A DNA stretch of 64,000 nt from Neoaliturus tenellus (Eukaryota; Arthropoda; Insecta; Hemiptera; Cicadellidae). The DNA lies in contig CM061535.1 in assembly GCA_030545055.2 (NCBI GenBank), positions 130,442,868 to 130,506,867 on the forward strand, written 5' to 3'. Numbering within the stretch: position 1 is the first letter of the stretch; every line of letters begins with the position of its first letter. The position numbers and the translations under genes are program-made. Below, one piece after another: positions 1 to 7,684 of this stretch. Under the pieces are notes generated by a model. The model was not told the origin of the DNA. It ran no database searches and saw only the letters and a list, made by a program, of their open reading frames with translations.

Positions 1-50
1 TGAGCATTGAACTGCTCGACCAAAGTCTGAAGGAACTGGTGAGATGCCAT
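1..50 (-). CDS. 120-aa conserved viral protein, 5' end only
   Basis: Only the first 16 codons (start ATG at 50-48) are inside the window. They match the start of the complete copy at 7685-8047. The rest lies beyond the left edge. Confidence 0.6.
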   Translation of the reverse strand, partial: MASHQFLQTLVEQFNA

Positions 51-57
51 GGTCAGG

Positions 58-699
58 TTACAGATCGTCTTCTTGCTCGGAGATGTTGTCGTCTCGGAAT
101 CTCGAGTAATACTCATGCCAGGTCCCTGTCTGCTCCCCACTTATATACTCTCCGTTACCCCCACCACTCCCCAATTCCCCACTTTGAAGGTAAGAGGCGA
201 GTTTATAGGCATTTTTTAAAGCGCAATGTCTATCTTTATCATGTTCTGGGCTTTTTGTACAAATACATATGGTTTCCAGCATGTATTGATAATTCTTATC
301 CAATTCCACATCATTAACCGGAACATGAGTAAATCCTTCGATCCATCTTTTCTTTTCCAGCCCCTTTGTGTAAATATTGGTAAACTTGTCTGAAAAGTGA
401 TGCATAATGTGATACAAGTCCGTGTAACTTGTAAAACCATCATACCAATCGATATGATGGAAGTGTTTTGAAATCCATCTGTTGGTAGTAGCGGCTTTAC
501 TAGTTAAAGACGAATAAGAACATGGTGGTTTAAATAAAAACGAATAAGGAACACTTGTATTCATGTCCAAAAACACAAGTTCTTTTATAATGAATCTATC
601 ATCATTACCACGAAACGCTTGAAACTCAATAATACCAGGCTTGGACTTTACTTGTTGTTCTTCTCCCTTGTCCATTTTGAAGGTCACACGTCTGCTCAT
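58..699 (-). CDS. 213-aa conserved Maverick-associated protein (copy in E)
   Basis: This is an identical copy of the 8055-8696 protein; see that entry for the description. The TATA box and start context (CTTTTATA on the plus strand about 50 bases upstream of the ATG) are also kept. The next gene starts 7 bases after the stop, as in element A. Confidence 0.8.
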   Translation of the reverse strand: MSRRVTFKMDKGEEQQVKSKPGIIEFQAFRGNDDRFIIKELVFLDMNTSVPYSFLFKPPCSYSSLTSKAATTNRWISKHFHHIDWYDGFTSYTDLYHIMHHFSDKFTNIYTKGLEKKRWIEGFTHVPVNDVELDKNYQYMLETICICTKSPEHDKDRHCALKNAYKLASYLQSGELGSGGGNGEYISGEQTGTWHEYYSRFRDDNISEQEDDL

Positions 700-864
700 T
701 ACGAAGTCAGGAGGTCAACTGATTTCCACACCACGGTAGGTACTACTTTTATACCAGGCCGTACAGTTGTTGGCGCGTTGGTGTATATTTAATGTGGGCA
801 CCGTCCCCAATAGGCCTAACCCCACAAAATGTTGGTTATTGTTTTAAAAACTAACCATTGTCAT

Positions 865-1746
865 TTAAGTTTCCATCTTTATATTTTCCTTATTTTCATT
901 TTCATCACTAACACTTGATTCTTCTCCTCCATCTTCCTCTTCTTCCTGTTTTACTGATTTCTTATGTAGTTGAGCGTACTTTTCCAATTGTCTCCACATT
1001 TGTACTTCATGAGGAACTCTATTAAATATAGAAGTATCCACAGGTCCGTATAATATAGGTGCGTCCGGTTGTTTGTCCAATGTGTCTTCCAGATAATCTT
1101 TAATAATCGAACTTGAAAACACCAGTTGTCTCAAGTATCTTGTTATAGGTTCAGTAGCACAAGTTAAAATGAAAAACTCCTCTCGATTAAGTTGAATTTT
1201 GTTATCATGTCTTGTTGTGTCTCTAAACCGTAGCTGATGATCACCACGTTGTTTAATGATATCAATTTCCACATTTGAATCCAAAAGTCCTACTCTTGTC
1301 TTTCTTCCAAACATGTTACTACTTAAATAGCATTCTAGTAGATGCAAATGTTTCATAAACGATTCCCAAGCACTGTCCGTAAACAAAATCATTTTGGGTC
1401 CATGAGTTAAAATTACAGTAGGGGAATAATCTGTAGATTTCATAACACCGATTAAAACACTTTTATCCAAACTGGAAGAGATTGGGTAAAATATTCGCAA
1501 AAATACCTCACTCAATATGTTTGGAGAAATATTATCTTCAATATCCCTTTTTCTCTTTTGTATAGTCTTTCTTCTTTTACCTTTTTCTTCAACATTATTA
1601 CTGGCGTGAAGTTGTCCGCAAACGTTTTGTTCACCTCCTTCCTGGTGACCTTGAGGATCTAAAAACTCAGATATCTCCTTCTCAATATCTACCACATTTT
1701 CAGGTGTACCACTAGGAGAAGCCATATTGAATACGATGCTACCCAT
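865..1746 (-). CDS. 293-aa uncharacterised viral protein (copy in E)
   Basis: This copy differs from 8862-9743 by one residue near the N terminus (Asn in place of Asp in the acidic linker). It is open from start to stop, with its TATAAAAG box at 1792-1799. Function is unknown; see the element A copy. Confidence 0.75.
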   Translation of the reverse strand: MGSIVFNMASPSGTPENVVDIEKEISEFLDPQGHQEGGEQNVCGQLHASNNVEEKGKRRKTIQKRKRDIEDNISPNILSEVFLRIFYPISSSLDKSVLIGVMKSTDYSPTVILTHGPKMILFTDSAWESFMKHLHLLECYLSSNMFGRKTRVGLLDSNVEIDIIKQRGDHQLRFRDTTRHDNKIQLNREEFFILTCATEPITRYLRQLVFSSSIIKDYLEDTLDKQPDAPILYGPVDTSIFNRVPHEVQMWRQLEKYAQLHKKSVKQEEEEDGGEESSVSDENENKENIKMET

Positions 1747-1825
1747 ACAACAGTAGGCAACAAACTGATGAGGAGCGGTCTGTACGCTCTGCTTTTATAC
1801 TCGCGGAATGAAACAAAACCGGTTC

Positions 1826-3055
1826 TTACAATACATTTTTAACAATTCCAGTTAAAGGTGTGTATGTTACGATTTTATCATGTAGAATTAAACAGTATGC
1901 AGTTGTATTAGCCGGTATAGCATCGTTGAATTCCATTTCTATTTTTATATCCACACTTGAAGACTTTACTGATTCATTTTGTTTAGAACAATCGATTACA
2001 ACTATTGGGTAGGCATCGAAATATTTGTCAGGTGGTAATAAAGGTGTATTTGTTTTACCGTAATATGAACTTTGGAATCTCGCGTACATATCGTACAATA
2101 TACTGTATTTCTTCTTAGTGAATGACACATTTAAATTGTCGTATGGAAAGAATTGTGAATTTAAATAAACTTTAATATTTTTCAAGTCACAATGATCAAA
2201 TTGTCCTGCATGTTTAGTAATGTCGTCTCTTCTACCTGTTTGTAAACCAAATATAATATACCTGGCTCGTTCTACATAATTCGATGTTTTAACAGTCCAA
2301 GTGTGTCGATCCGTAGTAGGTAAACTGGGATGCTCATGAAATTCCCAACTTCTAAATGGAATAACAATATCACGATCGGCTTTTAATTTTCTTAAAAGTA
2401 GCATTCTATGCTCGTCAGCCAATTTAACATGTGGAACTCTCCATACAATTTTGTCTAATTTTAATTTCCATTCTAAAGTCGCATCTGTAGTAGCATCTGC
2501 AGCTTTAATAATGTCTTTATCGTTAGAAGATCTCAACAAAACTAATTCTTGTTTAACGTTTAATATTATTTTCCTATAATCTTCAGCAAAACCAAGCAGC
2601 AAACGTAATGGAATATGAAAATCAAAATATCCATTTGGATTTGGAGTGATCGTGTCAATTGTAGGTAATACCCATCCGGCAGGTTTAAGTAAATTGGTTT
2701 CATTGGGTGTTATAGATGTTAATCCTTTTAAAGTTGTCGTAATACCTACTTTTTTAGTGGAATCAACTGTTACACCTGATATTTCATATCTAATTTCATC
2801 AAATAGGAAAGCCATAGGATTATTTATAAATGGAACTGTTGTACCAACAGTAGTACCGTCCTTTTTAGTAACTTGTCCTTCAATATATAAGTAACTTTCA
2901 CATGGTAGTGTGTAAATGTCTTGATTTTGTATGGGAATACGAATTTCATCGTTATTGTTTAATTTCGATGAAGTGTAAGGGTTGTGGGTGTGATATTCTT
3001 TTTCCCATAGGGTTTCGTCGAATGTTGGACCCTGCGCTATATCCAGTATATCCAT
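1826..3055 (-). CDS. Hexon-like major capsid protein (copy in E)
   Basis: This is a 409-aa copy identical to the protein at 9823-11052. It is complete although the fragment around it is truncated. Confidence 0.75.
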   Translation of the reverse strand: MDILDIAQGPTFDETLWEKEYHTHNPYTSSKLNNNDEIRIPIQNQDIYTLPCESYLYIEGQVTKKDGTTVGTTVPFINNPMAFLFDEIRYEISGVTVDSTKKVGITTTLKGLTSITPNETNLLKPAGWVLPTIDTITPNPNGYFDFHIPLRLLLGFAEDYRKIILNVKQELVLLRSSNDKDIIKAADATTDATLEWKLKLDKIVWRVPHVKLADEHRMLLLRKLKADRDIVIPFRSWEFHEHPSLPTTDRHTWTVKTSNYVERARYIIFGLQTGRRDDITKHAGQFDHCDLKNIKVYLNSQFFPYDNLNVSFTKKKYSILYDMYARFQSSYYGKTNTPLLPPDKYFDAYPIVVIDCSKQNESVKSSSVDIKIEMEFNDAIPANTTAYCLILHDKIVTYTPLTGIVKNVL

Positions 3056-3188
3056 ACTCGGTTAATTTTAATCCAATTCTCTCTAAGAAACGAATGTTCT
3101 CGCGTGTTAACTCCTCCACAGCTGAAGAGCTACTAATGCGGTTTCCCGTAGGTTGTTCGCTTTTAAATGTTAAACCCATGGTTTTGTA

Positions 3189-3302
3189 TTAAAGTGTCGA
3201 TTTTAAATGTAATCTAATCGTAATAGGCTCTTCTCTGAAGTCTACCAAGTTACCGTCTTGATCCAATACGCTCAACACGATGTCTGAAATGAAAGTGGTG
3301 TT
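3189..3302 (-). pseudogene. Penton-like gene, C-terminal remnant
   Basis: Only the last ~38 codons of the penton-like gene remain, ending at the TAA at 3191-3189. Upstream coding sequence is replaced at 3302/3303 by the TIR of element A. The intact copy continues with TCAACGG where this one has AGTAGTGTC, so the junction is exact to the base. Confidence 0.8.
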
Positions 3303-3351
3303 AGTAGTGTCAAATTGTTGGTGCTGGCCCAGTTCAAGGTCACCTGAGGGA

Positions 3352-3523
3352 TGACGTCATCGAGGTCAATGACCTCACCGATGACGTCATCGATGACGTC
3401 ATCGATTGCGTCATCGATGACGTCATCACTAATGACGTCATTTCTATGACGTCACACCCATGACGTCACAGAAATGACGTGCTGATGACGTCATCACCCC
3501 TTACGTCATCAAAATGACGTCAC
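3352..3523. promoter_or_regulatory. Array of nine CRE/ATF palindromes in TIR1
   Basis: Nine exact copies of TGACGTCA, several joined by ATCGAT spacers, are interspersed with half-sites (TGCGTCA, TTACGTCA, TGACGTGC). TGACGTCA is the consensus site for CREB/ATF-type bZIP factors. The density (nine in about 170 bp) cannot be chance. It could alternatively bind a viral or host origin factor. Confidence 0.65.
3362..3376. promoter_or_regulatory. IR1 nuclear-receptor palindrome (PAL1 ecdysone-response-element type) in TIR1
   Basis: GAGGTCAATGACCTC is a perfect inverted repeat of AGGTCA with a 1-base spacer. It matches the idealised EcR/USP binding site known as PAL1. It recurs in all five TIR copies (29736-29750, 35633-35647, 38877-38891, 41849-41863). 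The sequence match is exact; binding is inference. Confidence 0.6.
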
Positions 3524-3936
3524 CGACGCCACTGAGGTCAAGGTCACGCCGAAACTTAAAATTTTTTGGCACTTTTGCCGTTTCTCGCACTACGCTCCGA
3601 GTTTCAGTCAGAGTCCCCGTGACCTTGACCACTTGGAGCGAATTTTCGACGAGAAACGGCAAAAGTGCCAAGTTAAACTCGAGTTTCTGACATGACTCTG
3701 CCTAAATGGGCAATCGGTTATCCCTCAGGTGACCTTGAACCAGCACAACACCAACAATTTGATATTACTGTGACCTTGAAAACCTAACAACGGAGCGCCG
3801 ACACCGATGCGCACCCCACGACAGCCACCGAGTGACTGACTGTCAGGCTCTGTGTACTCTAGGTATATGGGGAAGTGGAGGGGGAAATCTCAAGGTCATC
3901 CAAATGGAGTTTTAAAAAAGTTGAAGAGTAGAAAGA

Positions 3937-4380
3937 CTACTCTTGTGCTTCCTGGGCGACCTCATCAATTTCCAACGGATCTGTAAACCAATCCGATCTG
4001 TAGCGGCAGGAGTCCAGAAAACAGGTGCACCACCCATCAGGTTGTCCGTAGCACTTCCGACAATTGGTAAGATTGGAGAAATGAAATTTAATACACCGCT
4101 GCGGACAACAAGTGTAAAAGTAGTTGGATTTGTAGATTTTGAAAGTTTGTAGTACCGGTGGTGGCAGCTGTTGGTTCTTGCATCTACACCTGCAACATCC
4201 GAAGCATTCACATTGCCGGCAGGCCAGCCCGTCCACTTGCCATCTTGGTAGTAGGAAACACTTGCCCTCGCAGCAATAGGTTGTCCCTGTCTCTTCCTCC
4301 CAAAGCTTCTTTGCACAATGGACGACGCCTTGTATCTCTAAACACTTATGCTCGCAACATGAGACACGCTTAGTTTCCAT
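3937..4380 (-). CDS. 147-aa Cys-rich protein
   Basis: A small protein with many cysteine pairs: CC-x3-C near residue 8, CC-x3-C near 36, then C-x2-C, a C-x-C-x-C cluster, CC-x3-C, C-x2-C and further single cysteines. This suggests several bound zinc ions or disulfides. It is a paralogue of the next gene (4523-4891) with an N-terminal extension holding a second CC-x3-C unit. The open frame runs up to 4485, but a TATATAA box (about 4443-4449) lies inside that extension, so the ATG at 4380 is preferred. The stop codon lies inside a short stem-loop (3925-3943). It is the last gene before the left TIR. Adintoviruses often carry small Cys-rich accessory genes; I infer no specific function. Confidence 0.75.
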   Translation of the reverse strand: METKRVSCCEHKCLEIQGVVHCAKKLWEEETGTTYCCEGKCFLLPRWQVDGLACRQCECFGCCRCRCKNQQLPPPVLQTFKIYKSNYFYTCCPQRCIKFHFSNLTNCRKCYGQPDGWCTCFLDSCRYRSDWFTDPLEIDEVAQEAQE

Positions 4381-4522
4381 ACTTGATGTTGCTTTGGCGA
4401 GGGAGCAAGATGAAGTGATGCCGTGGCCAGCAGGAATGGAGCTTATATAAACTAAGGTGAGTGGAGGGGGAAAGGTCAAGGTCATCCAAATGGAGTTTTA
4501 AAAAAAGAAAAGAGTAGAAAGA

Positions 4523-4891
4523 CTACTCTTGTGTATCTATAGCGATTTCATTGATAGTGAGTGCTTCTGTATGCCAAGTTGATCTGTACTGACAGGCTCC
4601 TAAATAATGTTTGCAAAAACCTGCAAAATGATTGTTGCACAATTTGCAGCCAGTTAGCTGTTTTAATGTGAATTCAATGCAACGTTCAGGGCAACAAGTG
4701 TACTTATGCCCTCTCATCTGGTACACATGGAATGTCTTCAACTCCGGTTTCGGCTTCTTCCAAGACTTGCACTTACACATGCATTGACCAAAAGCTTCAC
4801 ATTTTCTACACGCCAGGCCATCCGCAACATCAATGTCATTCGGCCATGAAAAACATTTCCGTTCGCAACAGTAGTTGAGTTGACTCTCCAT
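4523..4891 (-). CDS. 122-aa Cys-rich protein
   Basis: A paralogue of the 147-aa protein just downstream. It keeps the CC-x3-C start, C-x2-C, C-x-C-x-C cluster, CC-x3-C and C-x2-C in the same order, and the same tail (NEIAIDTQE against DEVAQEAQE). The ATG at 4891 follows an A/T-rich TAAATAAA box. The stop codon is again within a GAGTAG/CTACTC stem-loop. A TCAAGGCCA motif (4976-4984) lies upstream, and TCAAGGTCA at 4476-4484 separates it from its paralogue. It is probably a zinc-binding accessory protein; the function is unknown. Confidence 0.75.
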   Translation of the reverse strand: MESQLNYCCERKCFSWPNDIDVADGLACRKCEAFGQCMCKCKSWKKPKPELKTFHVYQMRGHKYTCCPERCIEFTLKQLTGCKLCNNHFAGFCKHYLGACQYRSTWHTEALTINEIAIDTQE

Positions 4892-5009
4892 GTTGCTGTG
4901 GTGAAGGTGCGCGATGAAATGATGCTGCAGTCATTGAGAGTGCACCTTAAATAAACTCAGTGGAGGGGGAAAGGTCAAGGCCATCCAAACGGAGTTTTAA
5001 AAAAGATAA

Positions 5010-5519
5010 CTAGTCGTCCTCCTCCTCCTCATCCGTTGTACTTAGAGAGCTGTCAGACGAAGAGCCCCGTGCAGGTGCTCCCCAGATGAAAAACAAATCA
5101 ATTTTAAAACGAAGACCAGGATCTTGCATCATCAATTCCTTTAATTTGTCACATACTAAGTCGACCTTGTGTAAGGTGTCAACAACAAGCTTCCAATTCG
5201 TTGGTTCAATATAACTTGTAGTAGAGTCTGCCTCGCTGATAACCACATCCTCCGGCCGTATTGGAGTGTAAAGATGTGTAAAGTTCTTTGGCTGTAGCTG
5301 AGGTTCAGGCTGGCTGGAAGTGGAAGGTTGAGTGTGGACCCCTGTCGCATCGAAATCCATAGTCATTCTACATTCAATGTTGGGGTTTTCGTTTAATACA
5401 TACACCAATTTCTCATGCAACATATCCACTTCTGCCGAGTCTTGCAGATGAACATTCCAGGAAAATGGCCATTCTTCATCCGTAGTGGAGTCAACTCGAG
5501 AAAGAGTGCTGTCCGCCAT
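5010..5519 (-). CDS. 169-aa two-domain acidic-tail protein
   Basis: The protein is two copies of one ~55-residue unit. Each unit starts DSTT, has a Trp, then an amphipathic helix, then N/D-P-(N/G) and a short strand ending in a hydrophobic run. A Pro/Gln/Ser linker joins the units, and the protein ends in a Ser/Glu/Asp tail. The single-unit paralogue is the next gene upstream (5709-6035). The start was set at 5519 (MADSTLS), matching the MADNNTIS start of the paralogue, although the frame is open to 5591. I do not recognise the fold. The acidic tail recalls viral transactivators, but that is speculation. Confidence 0.7.
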   Translation of the reverse strand: MADSTLSRVDSTTDEEWPFSWNVHLQDSAEVDMLHEKLVYVLNENPNIECRMTMDFDATGVHTQPSTSSQPEPQLQPKNFTHLYTPIRPEDVVISEADSTTSYIEPTNWKLVVDTLHKVDLVCDKLKELMMQDPGLRFKIDLFFIWGAPARGSSSDSSLSTTDEEEEDD

Positions 5520-5708
5520 GATAGCTAAGCAAGGAATGATGTGAGCTACAGACTGTGGTGACAGTATTGAAAAGTAGAGGGGGTAAACCAAAAGTACGTG
5601 GAGGGGGTATTTTCAAGGTCATTTAATTTGGGTTTTAAAAAAAGGAAATAGTGGAGGGGGAATTCTCAAGGTCATCCAATTTAGGTTTTAAAAAAAAAGG
5701 AATGAAGC

Positions 5709-6035
5709 TTACTCCTCTTCAGCCTCGTTGTCCCCTGCATCTTCATCAGCCTCATCTTCATCGACGTCAGACTCGCCGTAAGGATAGATCGGGGACATGG
5801 GCGAATATTGTGGAGATTGTTGACCGTTGTTGTCGTCCCCTTGCATTCTAACTTGGGACCAATCATAATTTAAATTCATTTGTATTATGATCCCAGGGTT
5901 GTCCCGCAGTATTTCCTTCATACGTTCGCAAATTGACTCCAAATAGTGTACACTATCGACCGACAGTGTCCAACCCGTACTTGTACCGACATCAGTAGTG
6001 GAGTCAGCTTGGCTGATGGTGTTGTTGTCTGCCAT
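5709..6035 (-). CDS. 108-aa one-domain acidic-tail protein
   Basis: A single copy of the DSTT/Trp/helix/strand unit that is doubled in the neighbouring 5010-5519 gene. It is followed by a Tyr/Pro/Ser segment (repeated SP) and a strongly acidic tail of about 25 residues. The gene has its own upstream module (TCAAGGTCA at 6130-6138 and G-rich GGTGGGGG boxes). TCAAGGTCA at 5665-5673 and 5613-5621 follow its stop, where two regulatory modules stand in tandem. Function is unknown. Confidence 0.7.
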   Translation of the reverse strand: MADNNTISQADSTTDVGTSTGWTLSVDSVHYLESICERMKEILRDNPGIIIQMNLNYDWSQVRMQGDDNNGQQSPQYSPMSPIYPYGESDVDEDEADEDAGDNEAEEE

Positions 6036-6167
6036 GGTTGCTTGTCGGACAAGGAATGACGGTTGATGTGATGCTCATGCAGGAACATGGTGAAGTGGTG
6101 GGGGGTGTGGTGGAGTAGTGGGGGAATTTTCAAGGTCATCCAAACGGAGTTTTAAAAAAAGGAAAAC

Positions 6168-6431
6168 TTACAAAGTAACATTGAAACTTTCTAATTGATG
6201 GTGGCGAGCGTTTTCTTCTGCAACCTTGCCGACACATGTGACTATGCCGTACAGTATGAAAAGTACAACCATAATAAGGCCGAACAATAAAAGATAGCCG
6301 TTGACTATCATGATATTTTCTGAGTGGATCTGTTTTCTTCTTATCGCCCTCTCCTGCATCCTCTTCTCCAACTCGTGGACGAAGTCACAACATGCGTGAG
6401 GACACCTTTCATCTGTTGGTAGGTTTGCCAT
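6168..6431 (-). CDS. 87-aa single-pass membrane protein
   Basis: The N-terminal part has Cys and His residues (CPH-x-CC) and a charged helix. A strong transmembrane segment follows at about residues 51-72 (GYLLLFGLIMVVLFILYG), then a short polar tail with one possible N-glycosylation site (NVTL). The start at 6431 is supported by the inverted copy in B, where the open frame begins at the same Met (32576). The region upstream, although open to 6557, holds the promoter-like CCCCCACCAC and TCAAGGTCA sites. It may be an envelope or host-membrane accessory protein; nothing more can be said. Confidence 0.7.
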   Translation of the reverse strand: MANLPTDERCPHACCDFVHELEKRMQERAIRRKQIHSENIMIVNGYLLLFGLIMVVLFILYGIVTCVGKVAEENARHHQLESFNVTL

Positions 6432-6573
6432 TGTTGATGTTGTCGGTGTGGCTGTTGAAGATGGAATGAGGTTTCCAATCGCGATGTGCCATGTACACCA
6501 ATAGTCAAGTGGTGGGGGTAACAAAGCAGTGGAGGGGGAAGTTTCAAGGTCATCCAAATTGTGTTTTAAAAAA

Positions 6574-6616
6574 ACCTATCTTGTTACTGAGCTTATATGT
6601 CAGTAACAAGATAGGT
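6574..6616 (-). terminator. 17-bp perfect stem-loop downstream of the 80-aa gene
   Basis: ACCTATCTTGTTACTGA and its exact complement flank a 9-base loop. It lies about 80 bases past the stop at 6698 and is followed in the sense direction by an oligo-T/AAAAC run and the TCAAGGTCA module of the next gene. The B copy keeps it (near 32395-32434). Confidence 0.6.
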
Positions 6617-6697
6617 GTTTCTGCTCTTTTACTTCTTTAATATAATGAAAAAATATACATATTCTACAATGGTTAGGACAAGAAATACAACTGCTAG

Positions 6698-6940
6698 TCA
6701 GCTGAAGTAGTCCAAGTTGTCTGGCTCGGTCTTCATAGACGCTGGTGAGGAAGCCGTCGAGGAGTGTCCAGGCTCTTCCTTTGACTGCCGGGTGTTCCGT
6801 ATATTGCAAGCGTAAACTTGCACATTTATACGGTAGCCTCGTGCCACCATCAGCTGCAACTCCTTGTATAAGTCGTTTAGCTCCTGCTGAGTCTTGATGC
6901 TCACCTCCTCGTAACTTGCGCAACTAACGTTGAGGGACAT
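6698..6940 (-). CDS. 80-aa accessory protein
   Basis: A short helix-strand protein: a long amphipathic helix around residues 14-33, then RGYRINVQVYAC. This layout resembles the repeat unit in the 5010 and 5709 genes and in 22065-22316. The C terminus is Ser/Thr-rich with an acidic end. The start at 6940 (MSLNVSC) is chosen because the B copy has the corresponding ATG despite a 3-base indel just upstream. Function is unknown. Confidence 0.6.
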   Translation of the reverse strand: MSLNVSCASYEEVSIKTQQELNDLYKELQLMVARGYRINVQVYACNIRNTRQSKEEPGHSSTASSPASMKTEPDNLDYFS

Positions 6941-7050
6941 CCTGATGTTGCTAGGTTGGCTGCTGGAGTAGAAATGAAGCCGAGGCACAGCGTTTGGAGG
7001 TACATGGAAAAGTGGTGGGGGTGATGGTGGTGGGGGTATGGAAGATGCAA

Positions 7051-7398
7051 TTAAACACTTCTAAACTTTTTCCATTGATACAAAGGGATGGAACAAATAG
7101 CACAGGTGTCCTTGTAGTTTTCAAATCTAAACATTGGTGCTAGAAATCCAAACTGTTTTCTACCACCTTCCTGTACGAACCGTCGAAGGTCTCTGACGGC
7201 AGCATTGCCACAAGGCCTACAAAACTTTTCCCCGTCTTGGAACCTATACCAGGAGTATCCCGAATACCCTCTATTATCTTTCTTGTACTCCTCGATATCC
7301 TGCTTTACTGTTATAGGGATATTATCTCGTAAAGCCGTCTGGAATAAAGATGCGTCAGTTATAACTCGTTGTAAGCAAAGCTCGTACAAGGTGCTCAT
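7051..7398 (-). CDS. 115-aa protein with two CxxC pairs
   Basis: A basic and aromatic protein with C-x2-C at about residues 60-63 and C-x2-C at about 99-102, likely one zinc site. The B copy (31612-31959) is open and differs in a few residues, so it appears to have been under selection. Two GGTAGTGGGGGT boxes (7460-7495) and a triple AGGTCA cluster (7506-7524) lie upstream. I do not recognise the family. Confidence 0.7.
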   Translation of the reverse strand: MSTLYELCLQRVITDASLFQTALRDNIPITVKQDIEEYKKDNRGYSGYSWYRFQDGEKFCRPCGNAAVRDLRRFVQEGGRKQFGFLAPMFRFENYKDTCAICSIPLYQWKKFRSV

Positions 7399-7505
7399 CG
7401 TTTGCTAGTTGGCAACAGACTGACCGTTCTTTGCATCCAAGCAGGTTTGAATCCTAGTGCGGTAGTGGGGGTAATTACGGTAGTGGGGGTAGTTGTGAAA
7501 TGCAA

Positions 7506-7524
7506 AGGTCAAAGGTCAAGGTCA
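7506..7524 (-). promoter_or_regulatory. Triple AGGTCA cluster (DR1 plus extended half-site)
   Basis: AGGTCAAAGGTCAAGGTCA reads as a direct repeat with a 1-base spacer (the RXR/USP-HNF4-COUP type) merged with a TCAAGGTCA extended half-site. It lies about 110 bases upstream of the 115-aa gene. The B copy keeps it (near 31488-31506). Confidence 0.5.
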
Positions 7525-7538
7525 CCCGCGAAGTTTAA

Positions 7539-7596
7539 AAAAAATGCAACATATCAATACGTGAAGTCTGTCACATATTGATATGTTGCATTTTTT
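7539..7596 (-). terminator. Long stem-loop downstream of the 120-aa gene
   Basis: Stem of about 26 bp (A-run, TGCAACATATCAATA, one mismatch, GTGA) around a 6-base loop. In the B copy an AATAAA polyadenylation signal lies between the stop and the hairpin. The next promoter module begins immediately afterwards. Confidence 0.6.
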
Positions 7597-7684
7597 GTTT
7601 TTTTTATTTTTTTTTTGTCTTTTATGATTCGTTTATTTATAAAACATTACAACAACAACATATGTACAACATTAAAACTTAAAT

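Larger units (their letters stand above)
1..3302 (-). mobile_element. Fragment E of a Maverick/adintovirus-like element
   Basis: This stretch is a nearly exact second copy of 7998-11299 (constant offset 7997). I noticed only two substitutions, one of them changing a residue of the 293-aa protein. It begins inside the 120-aa gene at the window edge and stops inside the penton-like gene at 3302, exactly where the left TIR of element A begins. The near identity means either a very recent duplicate or insertion, or an assembly duplication; the sequence alone does not decide. Confidence 0.85.
3303..3868 (+). repeat. Left TIR of element A (TIR1)
   Basis: This 566-bp repeat is nearly identical to 29244-29809 in inverse orientation. 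It is internally folded: the outer tip (3303-3352) recurs inverted at 3720-3769, and TTGGCACTTTTGCCGTTTCT at 3566 recurs inverted at 3652-3671. Between the tips lie nine exact TGACGTCA palindromes (3352-3523), the 15-bp palindrome GAGGTCAATGACCTC (3362-3376) and TCAAGGTCA sites at 3334-3342 and 3538-3546, with reverse copies near 3619, 3731 and 3771. Confidence 0.95.

Noticed and set aside
3352..3523. CRISPR-like or satellite array
   Set aside because: The repeats are 8-base palindromes with short variable spacing within a TIR, not direct repeats with unique spacers.
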